DNA of 64,000 bases from Solwaraspora sp. WMMA2065 (GTDB lineage Bacteria > Actinomycetota > Actinomycetes > Mycobacteriales > Micromonosporaceae): NCBI RefSeq assembly GCF_030345075.1, contig NZ_CP128361.1:6262001-6326000 (forward strand). The letters run 5' to 3'. Made by a program: the position numbers and the translations under genes. This document shows, piece by piece, positions 1 to 9,686 of the stretch. Position 1 is the stretch's first letter; each line of letters opens with the position of its first letter. The notes under the pieces are model-generated. The model did no database searches. It was given only the letters and a program-made list of their open reading frames with translations, and had not been told where the DNA came from.

Positions 1-1941
1 CACCGGTACGCCGACCGACGGCACCCCGTCGGTGTCGATGGCGAACAGCAGGTACGGCCCGGACGGCAGGATCGTCGCCTCTTCCGGCAGGCTCAGCTCC
101 AGTCGTCCCGTGCTGGCAGGGGTGAAGTCTACCGCCACCGACCGCTGCTCGTTGTTGAGCATGTGGGTGGCGGCACCCGGCCGGATCAGCCGCACCCGGT
201 CGATCCGGTCGGCGTGCGGGCTGATCACTGTGACGCTGCCGCCACGTTCGATCCGCTCCGGCACGCTGCCGAGGACCGGACGCACACCGCTGAACAGGTA
301 CGGCGGGGAGTACAGCTCCAGCCGCTGCTCGAACTCACCGCTGATGCTGTTCTTGGCGTCGCGGAACAGCGGGTCGGAGCCGACGGTGAGCACCCGGCCG
401 TCGGGCAGCAGCAACGCCGCCGAGTGGTAGTTACGACCGACATGGGGGTCGGCGGCAACCGTCAGAGTGTTGCTGTCCGGGTGGAAGATCCGGGCGGTGT
501 GGTTGTCGCTGAGGCCGCGACCCCGGTAGTCGCTGGCGCCGTTGGTGATCAGCACGGTGTCGTCGGGCAGCTGCACCAGGTTGGGGTAGCGGGTCCCGTC
601 CGGCAGGTCCGGACCGGGGGTGAACCGGGGGTTGTCCGAGGTCAGGTCGATGAGGTCGATTCGGTCGCTGGACAGGGCCGACTCGCCGACCCCGCCGCCG
701 CCGACGACCATGATCCGCTGCTCCTGCACCGGGCCGGCCCAGGCGCTCATGCTGGTTTCCAGTTGGTCGGTGTCGCGTAGCCCGTCGACCTCGGTGAACG
801 TGTTGTCGCTCAGGTCCCACAGGCCGGGTTCGCGGCCCTGGTCGTCGGGTCCGTAGCCGGCGTTCGATCCGGTGTAGAACAGCAGGTCGGGCGTTGCGGT
901 CTGGAACAGACTGGGGTACGTCGGGAAGTACCGTTCCAGGTCGGGTCGCAGGGTCCAGCTCCTGGTCTGCGGGTCGTAGGTTTCGTGCTGCGTGCCGTCG
1001 AGGACCTGGCCGCTGCCGTCGAGCCCGGCCACGGTGAGCACCTGCCCGTCGGGCAGCGTGGTCAGCGTCGGGTACCAGCGTTTGACGTGCATGTCGTCGA
1101 CCCGCTCGTACCGTTCGGTCCACGGGTTGAACTCGAACGCGGCGTCGAGTCCCTGGTAGTCCTGCTTGTCCATGGTGATTGCCTCGGCGAGGCCGTAGAT
1201 GTCCTGCACCTCGTCGCCGACCAGGCCGTTGACCCGGTACTGGGTCTGCCGGTCGACGACGTACTCGTCGCCGAAGCCGGCGGCGTCGACCCAGACCTCC
1301 GTCTCGCTGGCGGTGACGACGACCCGGTCGCCCGGTTCGTCGGTCTTGGTGGCCGGCGGTACGACGAAGTCGTGCCCGGCGGAGTAGCGCCGCCCGTCCG
1401 GGGCGACGAACTCGGTGCCCTTGACGAAGCCGCGCGGTCCGCCGTCCGGGGACTCGTTCTTGACCAGCATGGTGCCGCCGGCCCGGTCGATGTCGGGTTC
1501 GAGGACCTCGTACCGCTGGGTGCCGCCCGCGACGAGCAGGTTGCCGTCGGCCAGGAACGAGTGCCCGGAGCAGAACAGATCCTCCGGGGTCGGTACGAGT
1601 TCGGTCTGTTCGGTCGCCGGGTCGAACAGCAGGGTCTTGAACGTGCCGGCGTCGAACTGCTCCCGGTCGTTGCCTGAGCCGGCGATCAGCAGCACCTTGC
1701 CGGTGGGCAGCAGCGCGGCGTGGATCGCGTTGACCCGCTGGTCCTCGGGGAGTTCGAGGACCTGCCAGTAGCCGTGTTCCCGCTGGTACTCGACGCTGTT
1801 GAGCTTGCGCTCGTGCAGCCAGTCACTGGTAAAACCGTACAGTGGTGGCACGTTTGCGCTGAGTAGTAGCGCTACGCCGAGTACGGGTAGCAGGACGCGG
1901 TGGCGCAGGGTTGCGGGGGTAGGCCACTTCACCCGCTGCAC
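1..1941 (-). CDS. glxA: GlxA-like galactose/glyoxal oxidase, C-terminus cut by window edge
   Basis: Extracellular mononuclear copper radical oxidase of the galactose oxidase/GlxA family, which oxidises an alcohol or aldehyde to yield H2O2; in Streptomyces GlxA acts at the hyphal tip in glycan deposition (family knowledge). The GTG start chosen gives an N-terminal membrane anchor (LLPVLGVALLLSAN) and about 647 codons before the window edge, close to full family length. Visible landmarks are a candidate cross-link Cys near residue 122 in FCSGHSF with a Tyr in TQRYEV, kelch repeats, WYPT, the copper-ligand Tyr-His pair in GRNYHS, and THMLNNEQR matching the distal His ligand. The E-set C-terminal domain begins at the LELYSPPYLF stretch. 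GTG 1932 or an upstream GTG are alternative starts. Confidence 0.85.
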   Translation of the reverse strand, partial: MQRVKWPTPATLRHRVLLPVLGVALLLSANVPPLYGFTSDWLHERKLNSVEYQREHGYWQVLELPEDQRVNAIHAALLPTGKVLLIAGSGNDREQFDAGTFKTLLFDPATEQTELVPTPEDLFCSGHSFLADGNLLVAGGTQRYEVLEPDIDRAGGTMLVKNESPDGGPRGFVKGTEFVAPDGRRYSAGHDFVVPPATKTDEPGDRVVVTASETEVWVDAAGFGDEYVVDRQTQYRVNGLVGDEVQDIYGLAEAITMDKQDYQGLDAAFEFNPWTERYERVDDMHVKRWYPTLTTLPDGQVLTVAGLDGSGQVLDGTQHETYDPQTRSWTLRPDLERYFPTYPSLFQTATPDLLFYTGSNAGYGPDDQGREPGLWDLSDNTFTEVDGLRDTDQLETSMSAWAGPVQEQRIMVVGGGGVGESALSSDRIDLIDLTSDNPRFTPGPDLPDGTRYPNLVQLPDDTVLITNGASDYRGRGLSDNHTARIFHPDSNTLTVAADPHVGRNYHSAALLLPDGRVLTVGSDPLFRDAKNSISGEFEQRLELYSPPYLFSGVRPVLGSVPERIERGGSVTVISPHADRIDRVRLIRPGAATHMLNNEQRSVAVDFTPASTGRLELSLPEEATILPSGPYLLFAIDTDGVPSVGVPV

Positions 1942-2063
1942 GCTAGCCGCCGCAATCGCCACTGTGGAGCGGCCGACCGGGCCGGCGAGCCCGACCGCCC
2001 GCCGCAGCGGCGGTGGGTCATCGGCCCAGTCGTGGTCGGCCGTTGGGACTACACCCGGTCGAA

Positions 2064-2930
2064 CTACTCGCTCTGCTCCCGGATCGTCTCCGCCACGTCG
2101 AGCAACTCGCCGATGGTGCGCGGTTTGCTGCCGGCAGGGTCTGCCGCCGCCGTGCCGGTGTCGGCCCGGAACCGCTGCCGTAGTTCGGCGGTGACGGCCA
2201 GCCCGTCGCCCTGCAGCAGGCCGAGCAGCGCGGTGTCCTTGTCGGCGGAGGGCAGCTGAGCGATCCAGTCGGCCAGCCGGGCCGGGTCAGCGGCGGCGCC
2301 CGCGGCCTCCGGGGCACTGCCCTGCGCCGCGGCGGCGATCAGGTCGGGGTCGATCCGCAGGAACTCGGCGAACTCGTGCAGCGCGCCGGTCAGGTCACCG
2401 AGCCCGGCCGGCACCGCCGGTTCGGTCGCCTCGTCGCCGAACTCCCCGTCCTGGATGAGGAACAGCCAGGCCAGGTAGAGGGCACGGTAGTCGCCGGCCG
2501 CGAGCTGGTCGCGGACGCCGACGATGCTGGCGAGCCAGCCCTCACCGTCGCGGTCGAAGTCCTCGACGCCGTCGGGGTCCTCGCTGAAGAAGTTCAGGAT
2601 GAGGTTGTCGCCCGACTGGTACGCCTCGGCCGGCTCGGCCCAGCAGTACTGCTGGGCGGTCTCCAGGTCGAGCAGCCGCAGCGGCAGCCGCAGCACCAGC
2701 TGCCGGGTGCCCCAGTTGGTGATGTAGAGGTGCGCGTCGAAGTACTCCTCGACCATGGCGAGCGGATCGCCGCCGAAGCTGCCGAAGTGGTACACGTTGG
2801 TGAAGCTGGTACGGGTGATCTCCGCCCGGGTGGACAGCGTACGGAGCTCAGCCATCTGCTGCTCGTCGAGTGGCCGGTCGATGGCACGGAAGTCGTAGTA
2901 CTGGTACTCGCTCACCCGGCCATCATTCAC
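2064..2930 (-). CDS. Conserved actinobacterial protein of unknown function
   Basis: A 288-residue protein starting MNDGRVSEYQYYDF. I recognise the N-terminal pattern (QYYDF near the start, then LSTRAEIT, then YFDAHLYITNWGTR near residue 65-80) from a family widespread in actinobacteria that has no assigned function. No signal peptide or membrane segment is visible. The protein is acidic, and the C-terminal third is Ala-rich and predicted helical. It runs divergently from the restriction operon, with about 165 bases between the starts that must hold promoters for both. Its stop lies some 120 bases from the GlxA start on the same strand. Relatives I recall are longer, so the C-terminus may be shortened here (uncertain). 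Confidence 0.6.
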   Translation of the reverse strand: MNDGRVSEYQYYDFRAIDRPLDEQQMAELRTLSTRAEITRTSFTNVYHFGSFGGDPLAMVEEYFDAHLYITNWGTRQLVLRLPLRLLDLETAQQYCWAEPAEAYQSGDNLILNFFSEDPDGVEDFDRDGEGWLASIVGVRDQLAAGDYRALYLAWLFLIQDGEFGDEATEPAVPAGLGDLTGALHEFAEFLRIDPDLIAAAAQGSAPEAAGAAADPARLADWIAQLPSADKDTALLGLLQGDGLAVTAELRQRFRADTGTAAADPAGSKPRTIGELLDVAETIREQSE

Positions 2931-3095
2931 CGGGTCGCTGCCGGCTGCTGCCCGGGGTCAGTCCCGCAACCACCTTGACGGACCGGCGGAGCCTGCCCGA
3001 TCGGTATCGAACAGATACTTTCCGGCCGATGCCGTGTCGGCCCGAGCATGGATAGGCTCTGGCGTTCTACATCGGTCGTACCCCTGTGGAGAGTT

Positions 3096-6000
3096 GTGGA
3101 TCATCAACGAATCCGGCGTCTCGCCAACCAGTCCGCCAACTTCGGGTTCCTTGTGGATCATGGATTGCTGGTCTGGTACGGCGTCGGCGCCGAGTCGTTG
3201 ATCTACGTGGACGCCCAGTCGTCGATGTTCAAGGCGCGGGCGTTCGGCGACACTCTCGCCCGTGAGCTGGTGAATCGCACCGGCACCAAGGCCAGCAGTG
3301 ACAGGTTCGTCGACCAGGTGCAGGCACTCAACGCCAACGGCGTACTCACGCCGAAGATCAACGAGGCGTTCACCCGGCTGCGCAAGGTCGGCAACCAGGC
3401 CGTGCACGACCACCTCGACCAGGTACGGACCGCGCTGGAGCTGCTGCGCGACTGCTTCGAGCTGGGGGTGTGGTTCCACCGGGCGTTGACCGACGACCGC
3501 CGCCCGATCGGTTTCGTGCCGCCCAGCCCGCCACCGCAGCAGGTGCCACAGCACATCGTCGTCGGCCTGCAGGCCGAGCTGGACCGCTACCGCCAGGAGC
3601 TGGCCGAGGCGAAACTTCTGCTCGACGGACAGCCGTCGGTGGCGGCGGCGCAGGCTGCGGCGGAAGCCGCTGCCGACCGGGCAGTCACCGAGTCGGCGGC
3701 CCGCCGTACGGTCGCCGCCGAGCTGGTCGCGGACCTGGAGCCGCAGATGACGGTGGCCAGTGCGGAGTTCGCCGCCCGTGCGCCGGCGAAGGTGTCGGCG
3801 GCGAAACGCGAGGCGTTCATCAGCCGCGCCCGGCGCGCGTCGGCCGAGCCGCTCAACGAGGTGCAGACCCGGGTCGAGATCGACCGGCAGCTCATCGCCG
3901 CCGGCTGGCAGGTCCAGGACGAAACCCAGATCAATCTGTACGCGGGGACCGGGGTCGCCGGTGTCGCCGTACGGGAGGTCACCCTGGCCACCGGCCGGGC
4001 CGACTACCTGCTCTACGTACAGCAGAAACTGGTCGGGGTGATCGAAGCCAAGCGGGAAGGCACCGCGCCGCGTGGGGTGGAGGCGCAGCTGGACCGCTAC
4101 CTGCGCGGGCTGACCCGCGAGCAGCGAATCTCCGCCTGGCGGCGGGACGCGCCGCTGCCGTTCGGCTACGTCGCCACCGGCACCGAGACGGCGTTCGTCA
4201 ACGGGCTGGACCCGCAGCCGCGTACCCGGGAGGTTTTCGCCTTTCACCAGCCGGAGACGCTCGCGCGCTGGATGCGCGAGGCCGACGACGACCCGGCGGC
4301 CCCGACGCTGCGGGCCCGGCTGCGGCAACTTCCGCCGCTTGCGGAGGAGGGGCTGCGCCAAGCCCAGATCGACGCGGTACGCGGCCTCGAAGGCGCGCTG
4401 GCCGCAGACAAGCCTAGGTCGCTGATCCAGATGGCGACCGGTGCGGGGAAGACGTTCATGGCGGTGACCAGCAGCTACCGGCTGCTGCACCACGCCAAGG
4501 CAGTCCGCATTCTGTTCCTGGTCGACCGCAACAACCTGGGCCGGCAGACGCTGCGCGAGTACGCCGGCTACGCCACGCCGGGGGACGGGCGCAAGTTCAC
4601 CGAGTTGTTCAACGTGGACCGGCTGGCCGGGGCCGGCATGCTCGGCTCGTCGGCGGTGGTGATCTCCACGATCCAGCGGCTCTACGGCGCGTTGGCCGGG
4701 CGGGAGCTGCCGGACGTCGACGTCGACGACCAGGCGTACGACAGCTATGACCTGGATGAACCGGCGCAGGTCGCCTACAACCCGGCTATCCCACCGGAAG
4801 CGTTTGATCTCATCATTGTGGACGAATGCCACCGGTCGATCTACGGCAAGTGGCGGGCGGTGCTCGAGTACTTCGACGCCTTCATGGTCGGGCTGACCGC
4901 CACGCCGGTGAAGCAGACCCTCGGCTTCTTCCGACAAAATCTGGTCTCGGAGTACACCTACGAGCAGGCGGTCGCCGACGGGGTCAACGTCGGCTTCGAC
5001 GTCTACCGGATCCGCACCGAGATCACCGACGCCGGCTCGACCATCGAGGCGAAGACGGTGGTGCCGCTGCGCGACCGGCGCACCCGCGCCGAGCGCTACC
5101 AGGAGCTGGAGGAGGACTTCAGCTACGTCGGTAAGGACGTCGGCCGCACGGTGATCTCCCGTGGCCAGCTGAAACTGGTGCTGGAGACCTTCCGGGACCG
5201 ACTCTTCACCGAGATCTTCCCCGGCCGCACGACCGTACCCAAGACGTTGATCTTCGCTCGGGACGACAACCACGCCGAAGAGATCGTCACCATGGTCCGC
5301 GACGTCTTCGGCCGCGGCAACGACTTCGCCACCAAGATCACGTACGCGTCGCGGCGCACCGGCGACAACCCCGACGAGCTGATCCAGGCGCTGCGCAACA
5401 GCCCGGAGCTGCGGATCGCCGTCACCGTCGACATGATCGCCACCGGCACCGACGTCCGGCCGCTGGAATGCCTGCTGTTCCTGCGCCCGGTCCGCACGGC
5501 GACCTACTTCGAGCAGATGAAAGGCCGGGGCGCCCGCACCATCGACGCCGCCGACTTCCAGGCCGTCACCCCGGACGCCCAGGTCAAGGACCGGTTCGTC
5601 ATCGTCGACGCGGTCGGCGTCACCGAGCAGGAGTTGGACGAGGCGGTGCCGCTGCACCGGCGCACCGAAGCACAGATCTCACTGCGCGAACTCCTCGGCA
5701 AAGCCGGCACCCTCACCGCCGACCAGGACGAGGTCGCCACCCTGGCCGCCCGACTGGCCCGGCTAGACCGCCAACTCACCGACGACGAACGCGCCGAGCT
5801 GACCGACCTCGCCGACGGCCAACCCCTGGCCGCAATCGCCCGCCGACTCACCGACGCCGTCGCCCCCGAATCGCTGATTCCCGCGCACGAGGCCGGCCCC
5901 GACGCGGTACGCGACCTGCTCGCCGAAGCGCTCCGGCCGCTGGCCGCCGCACCGGAGCTGCGGCACCGCATCCTGGAGATCCGCCGCGCCCACGACATCA

Positions 6001-6599
6001 CCATCGACGAGGTCAACCGGGACACGCTGCTGTCCGCCGCCGGGGTGCCGGCCGCCGAACGGGCGCAGAAGGTCGTCCGCAGCTGGCACGCCTACCTCGA
6101 AGAACACCGCGACGAGATCACCGCGCTGCAGGTCTTCTTCGACGGCAAAGGCCGGGTCGACTTCGACCAGCTCAAAGAGCTGGCCGCGCGGATCTCCCGA
6201 CCACCGCAGGCGTGGACGCCGGACCGGCTGTGGGAGGCGTACGTGCTGCTCGGCCGCACCGCCGAAGCCCCCGGCGACCGGGGCGTCACCGACCTGATCA
6301 CCCTCGTGCGCTACGAGCTCGGCCTCGACCAGGAGCTGCGCCCGTACCGGTCGGTCGTCGAAGAACGCTTCCAAGGTTGGCTGCTGCGCCAGGAGCAGGC
6401 CGGCGCAGCCTTCACCCCCGAGCAAGTCTGGTGGCTGGAAAGGATCAAGAACGTGATAGCGGCAAGCGTTGCCGTCACCCCCGACGACCTGGACGGCGCC
6501 CCGTTCACCGAACGCGGCGGCATCGACGGGTACGTCCAGACCTTCGGTGCCCAGGCCGAACCCCTCATCACCGAACTCAACCAGGAACTCACCGCATGA
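3096..6599 (+). CDS. hsdR: Type I restriction enzyme subunit R (HsdR)
   Basis: ATP-dependent translocase and nuclease subunit of a type I restriction complex. From the GTG chosen (GGAG four bases upstream) it has about 1167 residues. An N-terminal DUF4145-like helical region (NFGFL near residue 14, conserved VGNQAVHDHL) is followed by a coiled region. A PD-(D/E)XK nuclease follows, with RADYLLY near 301 and EAK near 315. The SF2 helicase core has Walker A ATGAGKTF near 446, DECH near 575 and GLTATP near 597, then the helicase C lobe and an EcoEI-type C-terminal domain. ATG 3048 is an alternative start adding 16 residues. The stop overlaps the hsdS start (ATGA). All motifs look intact. Confidence 0.93.
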   Translation: MDHQRIRRLANQSANFGFLVDHGLLVWYGVGAESLIYVDAQSSMFKARAFGDTLARELVNRTGTKASSDRFVDQVQALNANGVLTPKINEAFTRLRKVGNQAVHDHLDQVRTALELLRDCFELGVWFHRALTDDRRPIGFVPPSPPPQQVPQHIVVGLQAELDRYRQELAEAKLLLDGQPSVAAAQAAAEAAADRAVTESAARRTVAAELVADLEPQMTVASAEFAARAPAKVSAAKREAFISRARRASAEPLNEVQTRVEIDRQLIAAGWQVQDETQINLYAGTGVAGVAVREVTLATGRADYLLYVQQKLVGVIEAKREGTAPRGVEAQLDRYLRGLTREQRISAWRRDAPLPFGYVATGTETAFVNGLDPQPRTREVFAFHQPETLARWMREADDDPAAPTLRARLRQLPPLAEEGLRQAQIDAVRGLEGALAADKPRSLIQMATGAGKTFMAVTSSYRLLHHAKAVRILFLVDRNNLGRQTLREYAGYATPGDGRKFTELFNVDRLAGAGMLGSSAVVISTIQRLYGALAGRELPDVDVDDQAYDSYDLDEPAQVAYNPAIPPEAFDLIIVDECHRSIYGKWRAVLEYFDAFMVGLTATPVKQTLGFFRQNLVSEYTYEQAVADGVNVGFDVYRIRTEITDAGSTIEAKTVVPLRDRRTRAERYQELEEDFSYVGKDVGRTVISRGQLKLVLETFRDRLFTEIFPGRTTVPKTLIFARDDNHAEEIVTMVRDVFGRGNDFATKITYASRRTGDNPDELIQALRNSPELRIAVTVDMIATGTDVRPLECLLFLRPVRTATYFEQMKGRGARTIDAADFQAVTPDAQVKDRFVIVDAVGVTEQELDEAVPLHRRTEAQISLRELLGKAGTLTADQDEVATLAARLARLDRQLTDDERAELTDLADGQPLAAIARRLTDAVAPESLIPAHEAGPDAVRDLLAEALRPLAAAPELRHRILEIRRAHDITIDEVNRDTLLSAAGVPAAERAQKVVRSWHAYLEEHRDEITALQVFFDGKGRVDFDQLKELAARISRPPQAWTPDRLWEAYVLLGRTAEAPGDRGVTDLITLVRYELGLDQELRPYRSVVEERFQGWLLRQEQAGAAFTPEQVWWLERIKNVIAASVAVTPDDLDGAPFTERGGIDGYVQTFGAQAEPLITELNQELTA

Positions 6600-7972
6600 G
6601 CGACCTACCCCCCGGCTGGGAATGGGCGACCCTTGGCGAGGTCGCTGACATCAGGGGTGGCATCCAAAAGCAAGCAAAACGGCGTCCGGTCGAAAACAAG
6701 TACCCATTTCTCCGTGTCGCCAACGTGCTCAGGGGGCAGCTCAACCTGTCCGAGATCCACGAGGTTGAACTCTTCGAAGGTGAGCTCGACCGCTATAGGC
6801 TGCAGCGAGGGGACTTGCTTGTTGTCGAGGGCAACGGGAGCCCGGATCAGATTGGCCGAGCCGCGCTCTGGGACGGAAGTATCATCGACTGCGTCCACCA
6901 GAATCATCTGATCTGCGTCCGTCCGTCTCCGGCTGTACTGCCTGAGTATCTTGAGTATGCGTGGAACTCTCCGACTGTTTCGGCTTACGTTCGATCAGTC
7001 GCGGGTTCCACCAGCGGGCTGTACACACTAAGTGTGGGCAAGCTGAGAAGCGTGGTACTACCGGTTCCGCCACTCGCTGAGCAGCGCCGCATCGTCGCGG
7101 CCGTCGAGAAGGAACTTTCACGGTTGGAAGCGGGGAAAGGATACTTGCAGCGAGCAGCGGCACGTCGGCTGCCATTGCGTAGGTCACGGTTGATGGCGCT
7201 TCGCGAGGAGGCGCTCCTTGCGGGTGCCGTTCAGCTTCCTCTAGGGGAATTGGCTGATACGAGCCTGGGAAAGATGCTCGACGCGAAGCGTTCTACTGGC
7301 GAGCTGTCGCCGTACCTTCGGAACATCAATGTTCGCTGGGGTTCTGTGGACCTCACCAACGTCGAGCGCGTGCCGCTGGGGAGCCGCGAGCGGACCAGGT
7401 TCGCGTTGCAGGCAGGCGACCTGCTGGTCTGCGAGGGTGGTGAGCCGGGACGCTGTGCCGTTTGGCGAGACTCACGAGAGATGGCCTACCAAAAGGCTCT
7501 GCACCGCGTTCGAGTCACTGAGCGAGTTCTGGTGGACTGGGTAGCGTTGATGCTTGAGGAGTCCGTCCGGAACGGCCGGATCAACAAGCTCCTTACGGGA
7601 ACTACTATCAAGCACCTTCCTCAAGAGAAGCTGCGAATCATCACCATCCCTGTCCCTGATTTGGAGTATCAGCGTAGCGCCATTTCGCGTTCCGCCGAAC
7701 TGGATGTGAGCCTCGGAGAGGTAGAGCAGTCAATAGCCCACGCCGATCGGCGGGCGGGGCGGCTTCGTGAGGCGTTGCTGGTGGAGGCATTTGCGGGGCG
7801 GTTGGTGGAGCAGGAACCGGCGGATGAGCCGGCGTCGGAGTTGCTGGCACGCATTCGGGCGCAACGGGTGGTGGTGCCGAAGCAGCGAGGGCGGCGTACG
7901 GCCAAGGAGCTGGCTGCGCCCGCGACCAGGGCGATTGGGACCGATTTTCAGCAGGGAGAGTTGCCGCTGTGA
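6596..7972 (+). CDS. hsdS: Type I restriction specificity subunit S (HsdS)
   Basis: DNA sequence-recognition subunit, 458 residues. Two target recognition domains are each followed by a conserved helical spacer. The first begins MSDLPPGWEWATLGEVADI and ends in the typical PPLAEQRRIVAAVE near residue 160. The second runs from about 210 (QLPLGELADTSLGKML) to a spacer near 370, followed by EALLVEAFAGRLVEQEP, which is typical of HsdS C-termini. It overlaps hsdR by ATGA and hsdM by GTGA, so the three are translationally coupled. Codon use in the recognition domains is clearly less GC-biased than in hsdR or hsdM, which suggests specificity exchange by transfer or recombination (inference). The R-S-M order is less common than M-S-R or R-M-S. 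Confidence 0.92.
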   Translation: MSDLPPGWEWATLGEVADIRGGIQKQAKRRPVENKYPFLRVANVLRGQLNLSEIHEVELFEGELDRYRLQRGDLLVVEGNGSPDQIGRAALWDGSIIDCVHQNHLICVRPSPAVLPEYLEYAWNSPTVSAYVRSVAGSTSGLYTLSVGKLRSVVLPVPPLAEQRRIVAAVEKELSRLEAGKGYLQRAAARRLPLRRSRLMALREEALLAGAVQLPLGELADTSLGKMLDAKRSTGELSPYLRNINVRWGSVDLTNVERVPLGSRERTRFALQAGDLLVCEGGEPGRCAVWRDSREMAYQKALHRVRVTERVLVDWVALMLEESVRNGRINKLLTGTTIKHLPQEKLRIITIPVPDLEYQRSAISRSAELDVSLGEVEQSIAHADRRAGRLREALLVEAFAGRLVEQEPADEPASELLARIRAQRVVVPKQRGRRTAKELAAPATRAIGTDFQQGELPL

Positions 7973-9519
7973 GCAACGTGGATTCGCGCCGGCTGGTGCA
8001 GAAGCTGTGGAACTACTGCGACGTGCTGCGCGACGACGGGGTTTCCACGATCGACTACGTGGAGCAGCTGACGTACCTGCTGTTCTTGAAGATGGCCCAC
8101 GAACGGGCCAACCGGCCGCTCAAGCCGGAGCAGATCGTGCCGGCGGACCTGAGCTGGCAGACGTTGCTCGACAGCGACGGTGTCCGGCTAGAAGTGCAGT
8201 ACCGCAACATCCTCAGCGGCCTCGGGCAGGAGTCCGGCACGCTCGGCACGATCTTCCGCAAGGCGCAGAACAAGATCCAGGACCCTGCGAAGCTCAAGAA
8301 GCTGATCGTCGACCTGATCGACAAGGAGCAGTGGTCGCAGGCCGGCGTCGACGTCAAGGGCGACGCGTACGAGGAACTGCTGGCCAAGGGCGCGGAGGAT
8401 GCCAAGTCGGGTGCCGGGCAGTACTTCACGCCGCGTGCGCTGATCGAGGCGATCGTCGACTGCGTGCAGCCGACCCCGGGCGACACGATCACCGACCCGG
8501 CGTGCGGCACGGGTGGGTTCCTGCTGTCGGCGTACGACCATATCCAGCGGCACCACGGCGACAGCCTGACCCGCGACCAGGCCCGGCACCTGGCCAACGG
8601 TGGGATCACCGGCACCGAGCTGGTCGACGGCACCGCGCGGCTCGCCGCCATGAACATGCTGCTGCACGGCATTGGTACGGCGAGCGGCCCGTCGCTGATC
8701 GACGTCCGCGACTCGCTCGGGCGGGAGCCGTCGAGCAAGGTCAGCCTGGTGCTGGCCAACCCGCCGTTCGGGCGTAGCTCGTCGATCCGCATGATCGGTG
8801 AGGACGGGCGGGCCAGCCGCGAGGAGCGGGAGATCGAGCGCGCCGACTTCTGGGCGACGACGTCGAACAAGCAGCTCAACTTCGTGCAGCACATCGCTTC
8901 GATGCTGGAGATCGACGGGCGGGCCGCGGTGGTGCTGCCCGACAACGTGCTCTTCGAGGGCGGGGCGGGGGAGACGATCCGGCGGCGGCTGCTCAAGCAG
9001 TACGACCTGCACACCATGCTGCGGCTGCCGACCGGCATCTTCTACGCCGGTGGGGTCAAGGCCAACGTGCTGTTCTTCGAGCGCAAGCGCGCCCGGGAGG
9101 AGCCGTGGACCAGCAAGCACTGGGTGTACGACTTCCGCACCAACCAGCACTTCACCCTTAAGCAGAACCCGCTGCGGCGGGAGCATCTGGAGGAGTTCGT
9201 CAGGGACTGCTACCTGCCGGGCAAGGATCGGGCCGAGCGGGTGGAGAGCGAGCGGTTCCGAGCGTACGACTACGACGAGTTGCTGAGCCGGGACAAAGTC
9301 AACCTGGACATCACCTGGCTGAAGGACGCCTCGCTGGAGGACGCCGACGCACTGCTGCCACCCGAGGTCATCGCCCAGGAGATCGTCGAAGACCTACAAG
9401 CCGCCCTACGCGAGTTCGCCGCCATCGCCGACGCGCTCACGAGTCGCGCTGCAGTGAATGCGCTACCTTTGCAGAAGTCGGAGTCAAGAGTTCCTGATGC
9501 AAATACTACTTTGCAGTAG
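7969..9519 (+). CDS. hsdM: Type I DNA methyltransferase subunit M (HsdM)
   Basis: N6-adenine methyltransferase subunit, 516 residues, GTG start overlapping the hsdS stop. The HsdM N-terminal helical domain (VQKLWNYCDVLRDDG, YLLFLKM) is followed by the N6_Mtase domain. SAM motif I DPACGTGGF lies near residue 176 and catalytic motif IV NPPFG near 264. The stretch AGQYFTP before motif I is also typical. It methylates the host sites that HsdS recognises and protects them from HsdR. The last 30 or so residues (from TSRAAVNALPLQ) lie in DNA that already shows the lower GC of the downstream module, so the C-terminal tail may be a junction product (inference). Confidence 0.93.
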   Translation: MSNVDSRRLVQKLWNYCDVLRDDGVSTIDYVEQLTYLLFLKMAHERANRPLKPEQIVPADLSWQTLLDSDGVRLEVQYRNILSGLGQESGTLGTIFRKAQNKIQDPAKLKKLIVDLIDKEQWSQAGVDVKGDAYEELLAKGAEDAKSGAGQYFTPRALIEAIVDCVQPTPGDTITDPACGTGGFLLSAYDHIQRHHGDSLTRDQARHLANGGITGTELVDGTARLAAMNMLLHGIGTASGPSLIDVRDSLGREPSSKVSLVLANPPFGRSSSIRMIGEDGRASREEREIERADFWATTSNKQLNFVQHIASMLEIDGRAAVVLPDNVLFEGGAGETIRRRLLKQYDLHTMLRLPTGIFYAGGVKANVLFFERKRAREEPWTSKHWVYDFRTNQHFTLKQNPLRREHLEEFVRDCYLPGKDRAERVESERFRAYDYDELLSRDKVNLDITWLKDASLEDADALLPPEVIAQEIVEDLQAALREFAAIADALTSRAAVNALPLQKSESRVPDANTTLQ

Positions 9520-9686
9520 AGTGGAAAGAATGCGGTGCCCACTCCAGACGGGAGTGCGCTCTCTCTGCAAAGATCCGGTTTCTGGTGCCTTGTTGGTTGT
9601 GGTTAGTCTGACAAGCCTCTCCGACAATCCAAGAACAGTCCGGCTATGCGGGAATTATATCCTGCGGCCAAACCGAGGAGTGCCAA

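Noticed and set aside
2958-5657. A long open frame on the minus strand (899 codons) opposite hsdR
   Set aside because: It is an antisense shadow of hsdR in high-GC DNA; the plus frame has all helicase motifs and the minus product shows no domain.
5468-6595. In-frame upstream extension of hsdS
   Set aside because: The extension is Arg/Pro-rich antisense-like sequence inside hsdR; the ATGA overlap start at 6596 gives the proper HsdS N-terminus.
9600-9680. Possible attachment site at the hsdM-kinase junction
   Set aside because: Short CTTTGCAG repeats occur there, but no matching copy was found beyond mkoB (14470-14560), and no integrase is present.
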